Origin: Bin55 sp009840545
GTDB taxonomy: Bacteria > Pseudomonadota > Gammaproteobacteria > Pseudomonadales > Azotimanducaceae
DNA: 64,000 nucleotides
NCBI GenBank assembly: GCA_965208815.1
Contig: OZ242357.1
Coordinates: 1,302,001-1,366,000, forward strand
Direction: 5' to 3'
Under the pieces are notes generated by a model. The model searched no databases and was not told where the DNA came from. It was given only the letters and a program-made list of their open reading frames with translations. A program made the position numbers and the translations under genes. Shown here piece after piece: positions 37,801-45,290 of the stretch (positions within the stretch are counted from its first letter, which is position 1; each line of letters begins with the position of its first letter).

Positions 37801-38337
37801 TACATGCAATTGCTGAATAGAGCGGTCAACACGTTGAAAAGTGGCGTGGTTCCGAATTTCGAAGATCCAATACCGATGGTTCATGAGGTCAATCTCAATG
37901 TTTCCGCATTGATTCCGGATACATACTTGCCCGATATCCATGGTCGACTTGTGACGTACAAACGTATATCCGCAGCTAGCAGCATCGAGGAATTAGACGA
38001 ACTTAAAATAGAGTTGATTGACCGTTGCGGTCCCCTTCCCGAATTGGCAGCCAATCTCTTCGAACTCTCTCAAGTAAAACTGAAAGCACAAAAGGCTGGA
38101 ATTTCGAAAATCGAGCTTAACCTCGAAGGTGGAAGAATCGAGTTTCTGGAACAAAACCAAGTCGCACCGGCAGCACTTGTAAGATTGCTGCAGTCCCAAT
38201 CAGATGCATTTCAAATGTCAGGAGAAACAACTCTCAGAGTTCTCCGAACGCCGATAGATGTGCAGGAAAGGTTCGATTTCGTCCGGAATCTGATCGATGA
38301 ATTACAGGACGAAGCACCACTGAAGGCCTATGCCTAA
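34873..38337 (+). CDS. mfd: Transcription-repair coupling factor
   Basis: This 1154-residue protein is of the usual length. UvrB-like damage-recognition region: DYETLPYDNFSPQ near residue 77 and RRVDTVFEHGEYASRGSVLD near 155. RNA-polymerase interaction domain: VHLDHGIGRYVGLE near 487. Helicase core: Walker A GDVGFGKTE near 637, Walker B DEEHRFG near 734, SLTATPIPRTL near 755, GRVGRS near 900. C-terminal TRCF domain: near 1010-1100. It removes RNA polymerase stalled at DNA lesions and recruits UvrA. The last eight bases overlap the start of csiV, so the two are coupled. Confidence 0.97.
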   Translation: MSKSPVSTKIALPSNRQIHRWEDGDGSLGSARLARLMSAEPRLCVVVASNSENARNVADELKFFNPECPVKSFPDYETLPYDNFSPQAGIVSQRLGTLAELHSFTHGAVVASVQALVQKIPPKDYLLARSLRLKSGDQLNLERRRQLLAQGGYRRVDTVFEHGEYASRGSVLDLFPLGSENPIRIDLFDDVVDSLRIFDAETQRTIEKADSVHILPAHEYPLDESSIVRFRNRWNESFDAKHWTNPIYEDISAGNAVEGAECYLPLFFEETSSLLDYVPSNSIVFLDRNVEEAAVSFLDEVKSRFEAHQASVDRPLLPPHSLYYRIEELHHQWNQHSRIQLVEKNSNLKHLTSLQGQELPNIALEPRKSDPVRRFRDFVSNVGVPVLLTAESIGRLQHLHEILGRARIFSKEVDSYDEFITSSLALTTTISPVSRGFWARDSVVLTETEILGDRSVSQRIRAHRKQVDPETIIRNLTELHPGAPVVHLDHGIGRYVGLETLKIRSQLMDFVTLEYADGDKLYVPVSSLDLISRYTGADEENAPLHKLGTDAWSKAKSRAAQRIYDVAAELLNIYARREASRSVTLPDVDDDYELFCDQCDFELTEDQSLATEAVLGDLSRVRATDRLVCGDVGFGKTEVAMRAAFHAVQSGHQVVVLVPTTILAQQHYETFRDRFASWPVIIDLMSRFRSAKELEEITSKVAEQKIDILIGTHKLLHATLDFSQLGLLIVDEEHRFGVRDKERIKNLRTSTNTISLTATPIPRTLNMSMGGLRDLSIIATPPAKRLSVKTFIVPYDRVVVRDAIQRELARGGQVFYLHNDVRSMHDIYEGLKALVPDARLGVGHGQMRKVELERVMSDFYHRRCNVLICSTIIESGIDIPNANTIVIERADKFGLAQLHQLRGRVGRSTRQAYAYLLTPEESAMTVDAKKRLDAIESAGELGSGFTLAVHDLEIRGAGELLGKEQSGQLETIGFTLYMQLLNRAVNTLKSGVVPNFEDPIPMVHEVNLNVSALIPDTYLPDIHGRLVTYKRISAASSIEELDELKIELIDRCGPLPELAANLFELSQVKLKAQKAGISKIELNLEGGRIEFLEQNQVAPAALVRLLQSQSDAFQMSGETTLRVLRTPIDVQERFDFVRNLIDELQDEAPLKAYA

Positions 38338-39493
38338 ATTCCGAGTGTCGGTTGCAATCGCTTGTTTTTCTTGCGTCTTCCTACTTGCAGCACCAGATCC
38401 TCGGATCTATCTTCAACACGACTGGTATGTCGTAGAGATGGTCGTTTTTGAGAGGATCGATGCACCACCTTCGCCCGAACACCTTGTCCATGGCGCAGAA
38501 TATCGAGTCTATTCGGCTGATCTTCGATCAATCAGTCCTTCAGAACTCCAGCAACAGAAGCTGGAAGAGATTGTTCAAGCTCACTCAAATAGGGATTCAC
38601 GACTAGCATTCGATGAATCAACAACCGACCAATCTCTATCTACGAAATCCACAATTCCCACCCATGGGTGTTGGCTTCATCAATCTACGATATCTGCAGA
38701 AATCTTCAACTCGCAGAGAACCGACGTGGATGAAATTACGATTGAACTGACGGAAAGTTCAGAAAAACCCGACCTATTCAATGATCAGTCCGTGATCAAT
38801 GCGGACCTGACACAAGCAATCCGAAATCCCTTGTTGCCCGACTGGCTTCCCGATGATTGGGAAACCGACGAAGTGATCATGCACCGCGTCGGAAACATCC
38901 TCGGACTATGCGACGAAGACGTAACGGCGATGATCGCATCGCAAGTCTTGGAGTTAGAGATTCGAGGTGAAGACTCGGAAGAGACTCCGCTAACTGCACA
39001 TATGATTGAACAGGAATATGCCGAGTACGAGAGGGAACTCTATGGAGATGCAGGTACTAGAAGGGACCCCAAAAACTGGACTCTTGCTCGCGCTGCAAGT
39101 CGAATGAGAAGTGAGGGCTATCGGATTATTGACCATGCAGCGTGGCATCAAGACGCTTTGGAACGGGGTACCAACAAACCGTTCTTAGTTCAGTTAGGCG
39201 AGGTTCAATCCGACAACAGTTTCGAGGTCGAAGGCACTATTGTCCTCAGTTCAGCTCGCTTCCTTCACTTGGACATCGATCTCTGGAAATCTGTCAAGCC
39301 TCAAGAAAGTCCAACTGAAATCGACAACAAACCTCGACTGCTCTACTACTCCATGCAAGAAAGTCGAAGATTGACTCTCGGCAAGACCCACTATTTCGAC
39401 CACCCGAAGTTCGGCATGCTTGTTCGGGTTCAACGGCTTCCCGTCCCGGAACGACTTGTATCTCTATTGGAGCAACTCGACAGCGCGTTCTAG
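38330..39493 (+). CDS. csiV: CsiV-family periplasmic protein
   Basis: This 387-residue protein has a signal peptide (about residues 1-21), followed by the family's opening WYVVEMVVFER and a C-terminal module ending FDHPKFGMLVRVQRLPVPE. The middle is a poorly conserved acidic stretch. In Vibrio CsiV binds peptidoglycan and helps peptidoglycan endopeptidase or D-amino-acid signalling; in many gammaproteobacteria it is encoded just after mfd, as here. The start overlaps mfd by eight bases. The last 30 bases overlap the 3' end of the convergent mtnP. Confidence 0.85.
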   Translation: MPKFRVSVAIACFSCVFLLAAPDPRIYLQHDWYVVEMVVFERIDAPPSPEHLVHGAEYRVYSADLRSISPSELQQQKLEEIVQAHSNRDSRLAFDESTTDQSLSTKSTIPTHGCWLHQSTISAEIFNSQRTDVDEITIELTESSEKPDLFNDQSVINADLTQAIRNPLLPDWLPDDWETDEVIMHRVGNILGLCDEDVTAMIASQVLELEIRGEDSEETPLTAHMIEQEYAEYERELYGDAGTRRDPKNWTLARAASRMRSEGYRIIDHAAWHQDALERGTNKPFLVQLGEVQSDNSFEVEGTIVLSSARFLHLDIDLWKSVKPQESPTEIDNKPRLLYYSMQESRRLTLGKTHYFDHPKFGMLVRVQRLPVPERLVSLLEQLDSAF

Positions 39494-40195
39494 CACTCCT
39501 TCGAGAGCACTAAGAGCTTTCTTCGTCACAACTGCTGTGTCTTCGATATCCACCTCGCCCTCTTCGACTCCCGCAGCGGGATTGACGACAAGGCAAAGAG
39601 CCGCGTAACGGATCTTCGCCTCTCGAGCTAGGGAAGCTTCAGGCATCAATGTCATTCCTACAAGGTCGCAACCATCCTGTTTGAATCGTTTTATTTCTGC
39701 AGCAGTTTCGAAACGCGGACCTTGAGTCACTCCATAGCATCCGTGACGATATTCATCGGACTGAAACTCATTCGGCAAAGCTCTCACGAGAGTGTCCCTT
39801 AAATCCGTATCAAATGGTAAGGTGAAGTCATAGTGGTCAATCCTTTGAATGCCCACAAAAGTCTGATCGCGACCATACGTGTAATCGATGACTTGGTCCG
39901 GAACAACGAGAGCTCCACGGGCTAGGGCCGGATTGATACCACCGACGGTTGCGGTTGCGATTACTTCTTGAATTCCCAACTCCTTGAGTGCCCATATATT
40001 CGCTCGATAGTTGACTAAATGCGCAGCAGTCTGACCTTCAATGCCATGACGATTGAGGCAGTAGACAGATTTTCCACCTAGTTGCACTTCCAGAAGGGGT
40101 CCAGAAGGCGCACCATACGGAGTATTACGGTAGATGAGCTCATTCGGACAGGGAAGCACAGACTGCAGTGCAGTTCCCGTTATAAGAGCGAGCAC
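39464..40195 (-). CDS. mtnP: S-methyl-5'-thioinosine phosphorylase
   Basis: This 243-residue member of the MTA/purine nucleoside phosphorylase family matches the gammaproteobacterial MTIP type. Visible segments are TPYGAPSGPL, VNYRANIWALKELG, ATVGGINPAL, VIDYTYGRDQTF, VTQGPRFETAAEI, GMTLMPEASLARE and VVNPAAG. The enzyme splits methylthioinosine to hypoxanthine and methylthioribose-1-phosphate in polyamine by-product salvage. GTG start; its first base is the last base of the hpt stop (TAGTG). Co-transcription with a hypoxanthine phosphoribosyltransferase makes sense because that enzyme would use the released hypoxanthine. Confidence 0.87.
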   Translation of the reverse strand: MLALITGTALQSVLPCPNELIYRNTPYGAPSGPLLEVQLGGKSVYCLNRHGIEGQTAAHLVNYRANIWALKELGIQEVIATATVGGINPALARGALVVPDQVIDYTYGRDQTFVGIQRIDHYDFTLPFDTDLRDTLVRALPNEFQSDEYRHGCYGVTQGPRFETAAEIKRFKQDGCDLVGMTLMPEASLAREAKIRYAALCLVVNPAAGVEEGEVDIEDTAVVTKKALSALEGVLERAVELLQ

Positions 40196-40710
40196 TAGTC
40201 TTCGAGGGTGTAAATTGCTGGGAGACCCCGATACTTGCCGCTCATGTCCATGCCTCGGCCAATCAGGAACTTGTCCGGTGCTACGAGACCAATGAGGTCG
40301 GCTGATCCCTCGTAAGCTGTTTGCTTCCGCACCAACACTACTGTCAGCAGTCTGGTCACTAGAGGCTCGAGTTTTTCGCGAACTAGCTCAAGCGTATGAC
40401 CTTCGTCAAGAACCGTGTCTACAACAACGACCGTCTTGCCCTTAAACTCCTCAGGATCAAAGTCGGTTACCTGAGGTGTTCCGCCTTTCATTCCGTCAAA
40501 TCGGCGAACCCTCATGTAGGACAAAGCAACGTCCACTTGCATTCGTCGCATGAGATCCCACGTAATCGGTATTGCACCTTTAAGTACACACACAAACACC
40601 GGCGACTCGTCCTGCAACTCAAGGCCCAAGCGTACTGCAAGACGATCAATGGTGCGTTCGATTTCTTCCTCTGAGAACAAGAGCTTGGCATTGGGAGGAA
40701 GAATGTTCAT
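40195..40710 (-). CDS. hpt: Hypoxanthine-guanine phosphoribosyltransferase
   Basis: This 171-residue enzyme has the type I phosphoribosyltransferase fold. The PRPP-binding motif reads VVVVDTVLDEGHTL (about residues 91-104), the flexible loop precedes it, and the base-recognising region near the end has PDKFLIGRGMDMSGKYRGLP. It converts hypoxanthine or guanine to IMP or GMP. The VDTVLDEG form of the loop, rather than VEDIIDTG, is a mild variation seen in some proteobacterial HPRTs. ATG overlaps the upstream mscS stop (ATGA); it is followed directly by mtnP. Confidence 0.87.
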   Translation of the reverse strand: MNILPPNAKLLFSEEEIERTIDRLAVRLGLELQDESPVFVCVLKGAIPITWDLMRRMQVDVALSYMRVRRFDGMKGGTPQVTDFDPEEFKGKTVVVVDTVLDEGHTLELVREKLEPLVTRLLTVVLVRKQTAYEGSADLIGLVAPDKFLIGRGMDMSGKYRGLPAIYTLED

Positions 40711-41813
40711 TGACTATCCGCTTCAATCTGTTCTGCAAGATGCAAGGTTTGTGTCGGAAACGCAAAGTCTGCGCCGTGCTTCTGAACAATGTCTCCGATC
40801 TTCAACAACACGTCCTCCTTGATTTCGTGAAATTCCGTCCAAACCGTAGTCCTCGTGAAGGTGTATACAAAGAAATCCACTGAGAAGTCGCCATAGGACA
40901 CAACATTCACCATCAGAGTGCGAGTCAGATCAATGTCAGGATGGTTCTTAAGCATCTGACGGACATCGTCCACAATCAGTTTGACTGAAGACAAATCACC
41001 GTATCGGACCCCAAAGGTCTCGTAAATCCTACGGTTCCGCATTCTAGACGGATTTTCGACAGATATTTGGGCAAATGTCGCATTGGGTACATAGAGAGGT
41101 CTTTGGTCAAATGTGCGAATTCGGGTCAATCTCCAACCGATCTCCTCTACCGTTCCTTCGATCTCTTGATCAGGAGAGCGAATCCAATCCCCTTTGGTAA
41201 ACGGTTTGTCGATGAATAACATCAGTGCTCCAAAGAAGTTTGCAAGCAGGTCTTTTGCCGCAAATCCCACGGCTATCCCACCGAGTCCTCCAAATGCAAG
41301 TACACCTTCGACTGGGAGTCCAAAGATCTGCATCATGATTAAGCATGCAGTGATGACCACTGAGGCACGAAGCACTTTTCCGACAGCAGTGGCTGTAGCA
41401 ACATCCCAACGTTGATACCTATCGCGCTGTTCGTCATCGCTAACGACCCGTTCAAAAGCACCGATTAGGCGTGTAAAGAACCAAGCAACCAGAAAAATGA
41501 TTAGGACTTCGCGTATCGTGTCTACATGCGCAAAAATCTGAGTGGGAGCGTCGGGGTGCGCCCTCGTGGCTCCATAAATGACCTTTCCAGCCCAGGTCAT
41601 TCCTACAGCCCATATAGCCCATGTAAGGGGTTTACTCGCCGCGTCAAAAATTGCGTCATCCCAAAGAGTTTCCGTGTCTTCAATGGAACGACGAAGCCGA
41701 CGCATCGCAACACGGGCGACTTGATGTGCAGTCACTGTTGCGGTGACAATCAGGAAAACCTGCAGCATCCAGGTACCGTGTTCGCTTATTAGGTTTTGGA
41801 ATGTTTCAAACAT
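40707..41813 (-). CDS. MscS-family mechanosensitive channel
   Basis: This 368-residue inner-membrane protein has four to five helices (about residues 14-35, 60-82, 90-115, 135-160) ending in the pore helix region GVLAFGGLGGIAVGFAAKDLLANFFGA-type pattern at about 170-200. The MscS beta domain follows (GTVEEIGWRLTRIRTFDQRP, VPNATFAQISVENPSR) and then a C-terminal alpha/beta domain. It releases solutes on osmotic downshift. It is the first gene of the mscS-hpt-mtnP operon, overlapping hpt by four bases. Confidence 0.88.
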   Translation of the reverse strand: MFETFQNLISEHGTWMLQVFLIVTATVTAHQVARVAMRRLRRSIEDTETLWDDAIFDAASKPLTWAIWAVGMTWAGKVIYGATRAHPDAPTQIFAHVDTIREVLIIFLVAWFFTRLIGAFERVVSDDEQRDRYQRWDVATATAVGKVLRASVVITACLIMMQIFGLPVEGVLAFGGLGGIAVGFAAKDLLANFFGALMLFIDKPFTKGDWIRSPDQEIEGTVEEIGWRLTRIRTFDQRPLYVPNATFAQISVENPSRMRNRRIYETFGVRYGDLSSVKLIVDDVRQMLKNHPDIDLTRTLMVNVVSYGDFSVDFFVYTFTRTTVWTEFHEIKEDVLLKIGDIVQKHGADFAFPTQTLHLAEQIEADSQ

Positions 41814-42329
41814 CGGAGCGATAGTGGAAGACAGCGAGCAAAGTCTGCTAATTGTAAATTGTGCCTAATGCACACCATGAGCACGTTCCAATTGGGTCGA
41901 CGCCATGAACTTCCTCTTCTCAGACGAATCCAAGAGTTAGAGTCGCCACACAAGGGGAGGATACAATCCAAGTCTGGCTTCTTGGGTGAATTCGCAAAGC
42001 ATTCCGATAGGCAGCTCGTGCTTCACGGTTGTCTCCATGTTTGCCCGCAGAAATCCTCAATCCGACAGACTTTAGATGAGGAGTTTCCGACAGCAAGACA
42101 ACGCCAAATGAATAATGGCGGCAGGCTAAATCGTAAGACCCTAAATGCACAGATTAGATTTCTATGTACAATGAAACAAAGTTAGTCGAATGTCGAAACG
42201 AACACAACCTTCACTTTGATAACATTAGACTAGTAAATATGTGACCAATAGAAGAGTCTTTATAGTTCACAAATTTATATAGTGGTAAGTCCAATTACAT
42301 CATTTAAAACAACATCGCATTCAAGAAAC
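41814..42329. other. Intergenic region with possible TPR gene remnant
   Basis: No intact gene is seen in this 516-base stretch. On the minus strand at about 41990-42150 a short frame contains GDNREARAAYRNALRIHP, which looks like one TPR helix pair, preceded by HLKSVGLRISAGKH. It loses the frame on both sides and has no partner repeats in frame. This may be the last trace of a TPR gene, or chance. The right part (42180-42329) is AT-rich and should hold the promoter of the lipoprotein gene that follows. Confidence 0.35.
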
Positions 42330-43685
42330 ATGCTTGACGAGCTCAGGGACTTATCACGGAGAGTATCTAAGCTCTTGGAGTCTTTCAAGACGTTCTTTTG
42401 CTTGTTCCTGATTGCAACTCTCACACTGCTGCATGGTTGCCTTGGAAATATAGTCTCCCACTATAAATCGGTGGGATATCAGTCCACGTCCGAACCCATA
42501 TTCGTTCCCGATATCGAAAATGAACTGCACGCGCCTTTAGCCGATTCGACTATTAAGAGCTTGATAGAGACGCCCGATGGAATGCTTCTCGCTGCAACGG
42601 AGAACGGATGGCTGTTATTCGATCGGGAGTTCCGTGTGCAGAACTCAGTGCTGTTCAGTCAGAAGTACACCTCAACTAGAGCTATTGCTACTGGGCAGGC
42701 ACTATGGGTGTACGGATCAAGACCTTCGAGTGTAGAAGAGTCCTTGAGTGAGCATCATATATACCGACTAAACGATCCTACACCCGTTTACACATACCAG
42801 TGTAGTACTGCTCGAGTGTGGTGGTCTAGCTACGTAGTCGACCTAGACGGCGACGGGCACTCAAGCCTCGCTCTGCCGTGCCGGAGAGATGAGTTCCACG
42901 ACTACGTTGCGTTCATGAATCTGCGAGATGGCAGAGTCTCAGAAGTCGAAGTTCCCTTTAGTCCTTTGAGAGCATTCTTGAGTGAGGCATCGAATGGAGG
43001 ACGGACATTTAACTTAATGCGAAGCTATCCTTTGGTGCACTATGCTCGCGATATTGATACGCCCTCTCCTATTTATCGGTCTCTCAATACTCAAAAGTAT
43101 AATAAAGTTATTTTGTCAATTGAAGAAACTTTATCAGGAGTGTATAAGAAGACACTCTCGACAATTGATAAGTTCTTATCTTTGAAAAGTATGAACGATA
43201 AAGACTTAGTAATATACGATTCAGTATATCCTGGAAATATTATCCTGCGTTGGGAATTCGATGGTGATTTAAGAGACTGGTGGTACTTCGATCTAGAGCG
43301 AAATTTTCGATCTGTAGGCAAGTGGTTGGACCTTTCCGAGCGTGCTGAATTCGAAGACCAGTCGATGATAGCCGTTCTCTACGGCTGGGGACACTGGTGT
43401 CAGTGGGCTCGGTGTGGCTATGCAATTCTTCAACTGAATAACAATGGAGACTACAAACTAATTGACTTCACAATAGATTCAGTCGACTCGATTCTTGTAA
43501 CCACCGATTACCGACTTGTGACCACATGGGGAGGCAAGATCTACGAGTACGATCTCGACACCATCCGCAATGACATCCCGTGGCAAAAGTCGTTCATTCC
43601 TTCGAAACACCTGGCATGGATGTCCGAGAGATCTGGCTTATCGGAATCAGAAATTCGAGAATCATACGAAATTTCCGATGAGTGA
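42330..43685 (+). CDS. Predicted lipoprotein of unknown family (WGxWC motif), first copy
   Basis: I do not recognise this protein of about 451 residues. The N-terminus has a helix ending in a lipobox-like LLHGC, so it is probably a lipoprotein. The ATG at 42330 is preferred to a GTG 48 bases upstream. The body looks like a beta-propeller: SLIETPDGMLLAATENGWLL resembles a sensor-propeller blade, and VDLDGDGHSSLALPC resembles an FG-GAP loop. The C-terminal third is closest to the next gene and contains YGWGHWCQWARCGYAILQLN, then GGKIYEYDLDTI and a final WQKS...W. Paralogous to the gene 56 bases downstream; both probably act outside the cytoplasm. Confidence 0.65.
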   Translation: MLDELRDLSRRVSKLLESFKTFFCLFLIATLTLLHGCLGNIVSHYKSVGYQSTSEPIFVPDIENELHAPLADSTIKSLIETPDGMLLAATENGWLLFDREFRVQNSVLFSQKYTSTRAIATGQALWVYGSRPSSVEESLSEHHIYRLNDPTPVYTYQCSTARVWWSSYVVDLDGDGHSSLALPCRRDEFHDYVAFMNLRDGRVSEVEVPFSPLRAFLSEASNGGRTFNLMRSYPLVHYARDIDTPSPIYRSLNTQKYNKVILSIEETLSGVYKKTLSTIDKFLSLKSMNDKDLVIYDSVYPGNIILRWEFDGDLRDWWYFDLERNFRSVGKWLDLSERAEFEDQSMIAVLYGWGHWCQWARCGYAILQLNNNGDYKLIDFTIDSVDSILVTTDYRLVTTWGGKIYEYDLDTIRNDIPWQKSFIPSKHLAWMSERSGLSESEIRESYEISDE

Positions 43686-43740
43686 AACAGACATATCGAG
43701 ACAAATTTGCGCTGAGCAATTGCTGTAACCTCGAATCTCT

Positions 43741-45117
43741 ATGCCTTTCTTGTTTGGAAGTTACTTTAATCCATCACTAAGTCCAAACGACTGGAGTTTA
43801 CTGGGAATCAAGCTTGTTTGGCTCTTGGTATGTGGCCTCACCGTTACTGCTCCAACGTTATCTGAGGCAAATGAACCCTCTACGTTCGAAAACAATCAAG
43901 CACTCGCGAACAAAGTTCAAGTAGTTCCTTCCAAATCCGATAATCCAGCACTTGTCTCGTTACTTGGTAATCAGATTGAAGATTTTGCCGAGAGTCCGGA
44001 TGGAAGAATATTCATTGCCAGTCGCACTGGGGTTCTAACGTTCGATACAGGCGTAGAGAAAGTACTTAGTTCCTATGTGTTCGACCATCCATACGATGAC
44101 GTTCAAGTCATCCCTGCTAGGGATTCAGTTTGGATCCACGGACGAATTGATCGAACAACTAGCTTGACTCGGCAACCCATTGAAGAACACCACGAAATAT
44201 TGAGGCTCGAAGGTACAGAACTCAGTTTTTCGTTTCGATGCACTTCGGTAGGCGTGGCTGAGTACGTCGGCTATCAAGTAGTTGACTTTGGCGGGGATGA
44301 ACTACCAAGTCTAGTAACACTGTGCTGGGACGGAAAAGACAGCCACTATGCCAATGTCGTAGATCTCAATCGCGGAGCAGTTAAGAAGATCGTAGTCCCT
44401 TTTCCTGCCACCGGTGCACTCATTGGGGAGCAAGGTGTGGGAAGACAATCGTTGGTCTTGCTTTCTTTTGATCCGCGTTCACTATACAGATGTCGTGAAG
44501 GCTGGGCTATTTCGCAATGTGGAGTCTCACGGTCAATCAGCAGCGTTACTTTTGTGATCGAGCAAAACAATGAGCATGAATTAGTTGGTAGGCTCGATGA
44601 GGCAATCCCGATGGCAGATTCCTATGAAACTCACGAAGTCGCTCGGTTTCTGTACAGCAAGGTCTACCTCCATGGTGAATTGCTGCTTAACAACGTGACT
44701 TTCAAGGGCCAGCTGCTCCTTCAATGGAATGTCGAGGGACAACTCAAAAATTGGTGGAATTTCAAACGTCGCGAAAGGGTCAGAGACATTCTGAAGTGGA
44801 TCAACATTCCCCCATCCACCTCGAGTTCCAATGGTATATCGGCAGTCGTGCTTACTAGGGTATGGGGTGACTGGTGTAGATGGACAAATTGTGGCTACAG
44901 GGTGATTCAGCTGAGTAACGCCGGAGTGTATAAAGTGATTGACTCTACGACCCATAGGATCGACGACATCATGATTACAAGCGAGAATGATTTGATCGCA
45001 AGTTGGAACGGAAAAGTCTATCGATATGACCTCAAGAAGATCAATGAGACCGTCCCGTGGCAAAAGTCACGACTAACCGCTAAACAAAAGCAATGGATTT
45101 CAGAGCACATTGATTGA
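43741..45117 (+). CDS. Predicted exported protein of unknown family (WGxWC motif), second copy
   Basis: This 458-residue protein is a diverged tandem copy of the preceding one. It has a hydrophobic segment at about residues 22-40 with a likely signal-peptidase site after LSEA, but no lipobox. Shared features in order: DFAESPDGRIFIASRTGVLT (compare IETPDGMLLAATENGWLL), VDFGGDELPSLVTLC, WNVEGQLKNWWNFKRR, RVWGDWCRWTNCGYRVIQLS, NGKVYRYDLKKI and a final VPWQKS...KQWISEH. The spaced Trp and two Cys in the motif are conserved between copies and could form a disulfide. Function unknown. It converges on the DUF4011 helicase gene. Confidence 0.65.
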   Translation: MPFLFGSYFNPSLSPNDWSLLGIKLVWLLVCGLTVTAPTLSEANEPSTFENNQALANKVQVVPSKSDNPALVSLLGNQIEDFAESPDGRIFIASRTGVLTFDTGVEKVLSSYVFDHPYDDVQVIPARDSVWIHGRIDRTTSLTRQPIEEHHEILRLEGTELSFSFRCTSVGVAEYVGYQVVDFGGDELPSLVTLCWDGKDSHYANVVDLNRGAVKKIVVPFPATGALIGEQGVGRQSLVLLSFDPRSLYRCREGWAISQCGVSRSISSVTFVIEQNNEHELVGRLDEAIPMADSYETHEVARFLYSKVYLHGELLLNNVTFKGQLLLQWNVEGQLKNWWNFKRRERVRDILKWINIPPSTSSSNGISAVVLTRVWGDWCRWTNCGYRVIQLSNAGVYKVIDSTTHRIDDIMITSENDLIASWNGKVYRYDLKKINETVPWQKSRLTAKQKQWISEHID

Positions 45118-45290
45118 GACGTAAATACGAATGAACGGTCTGGATTTGTCATTTTCGCCACACCCGAGACTTGGAAGCTTGAATATCCTCATAGAAAGAG
45201 AACCGAATGACTTGAAGGGCTTGTCGTTCACGTACTAAACCGTCTAACAAGCCGTGAGTTCGAGTAGCAAAGTCAAACCGGCGAGAACAG

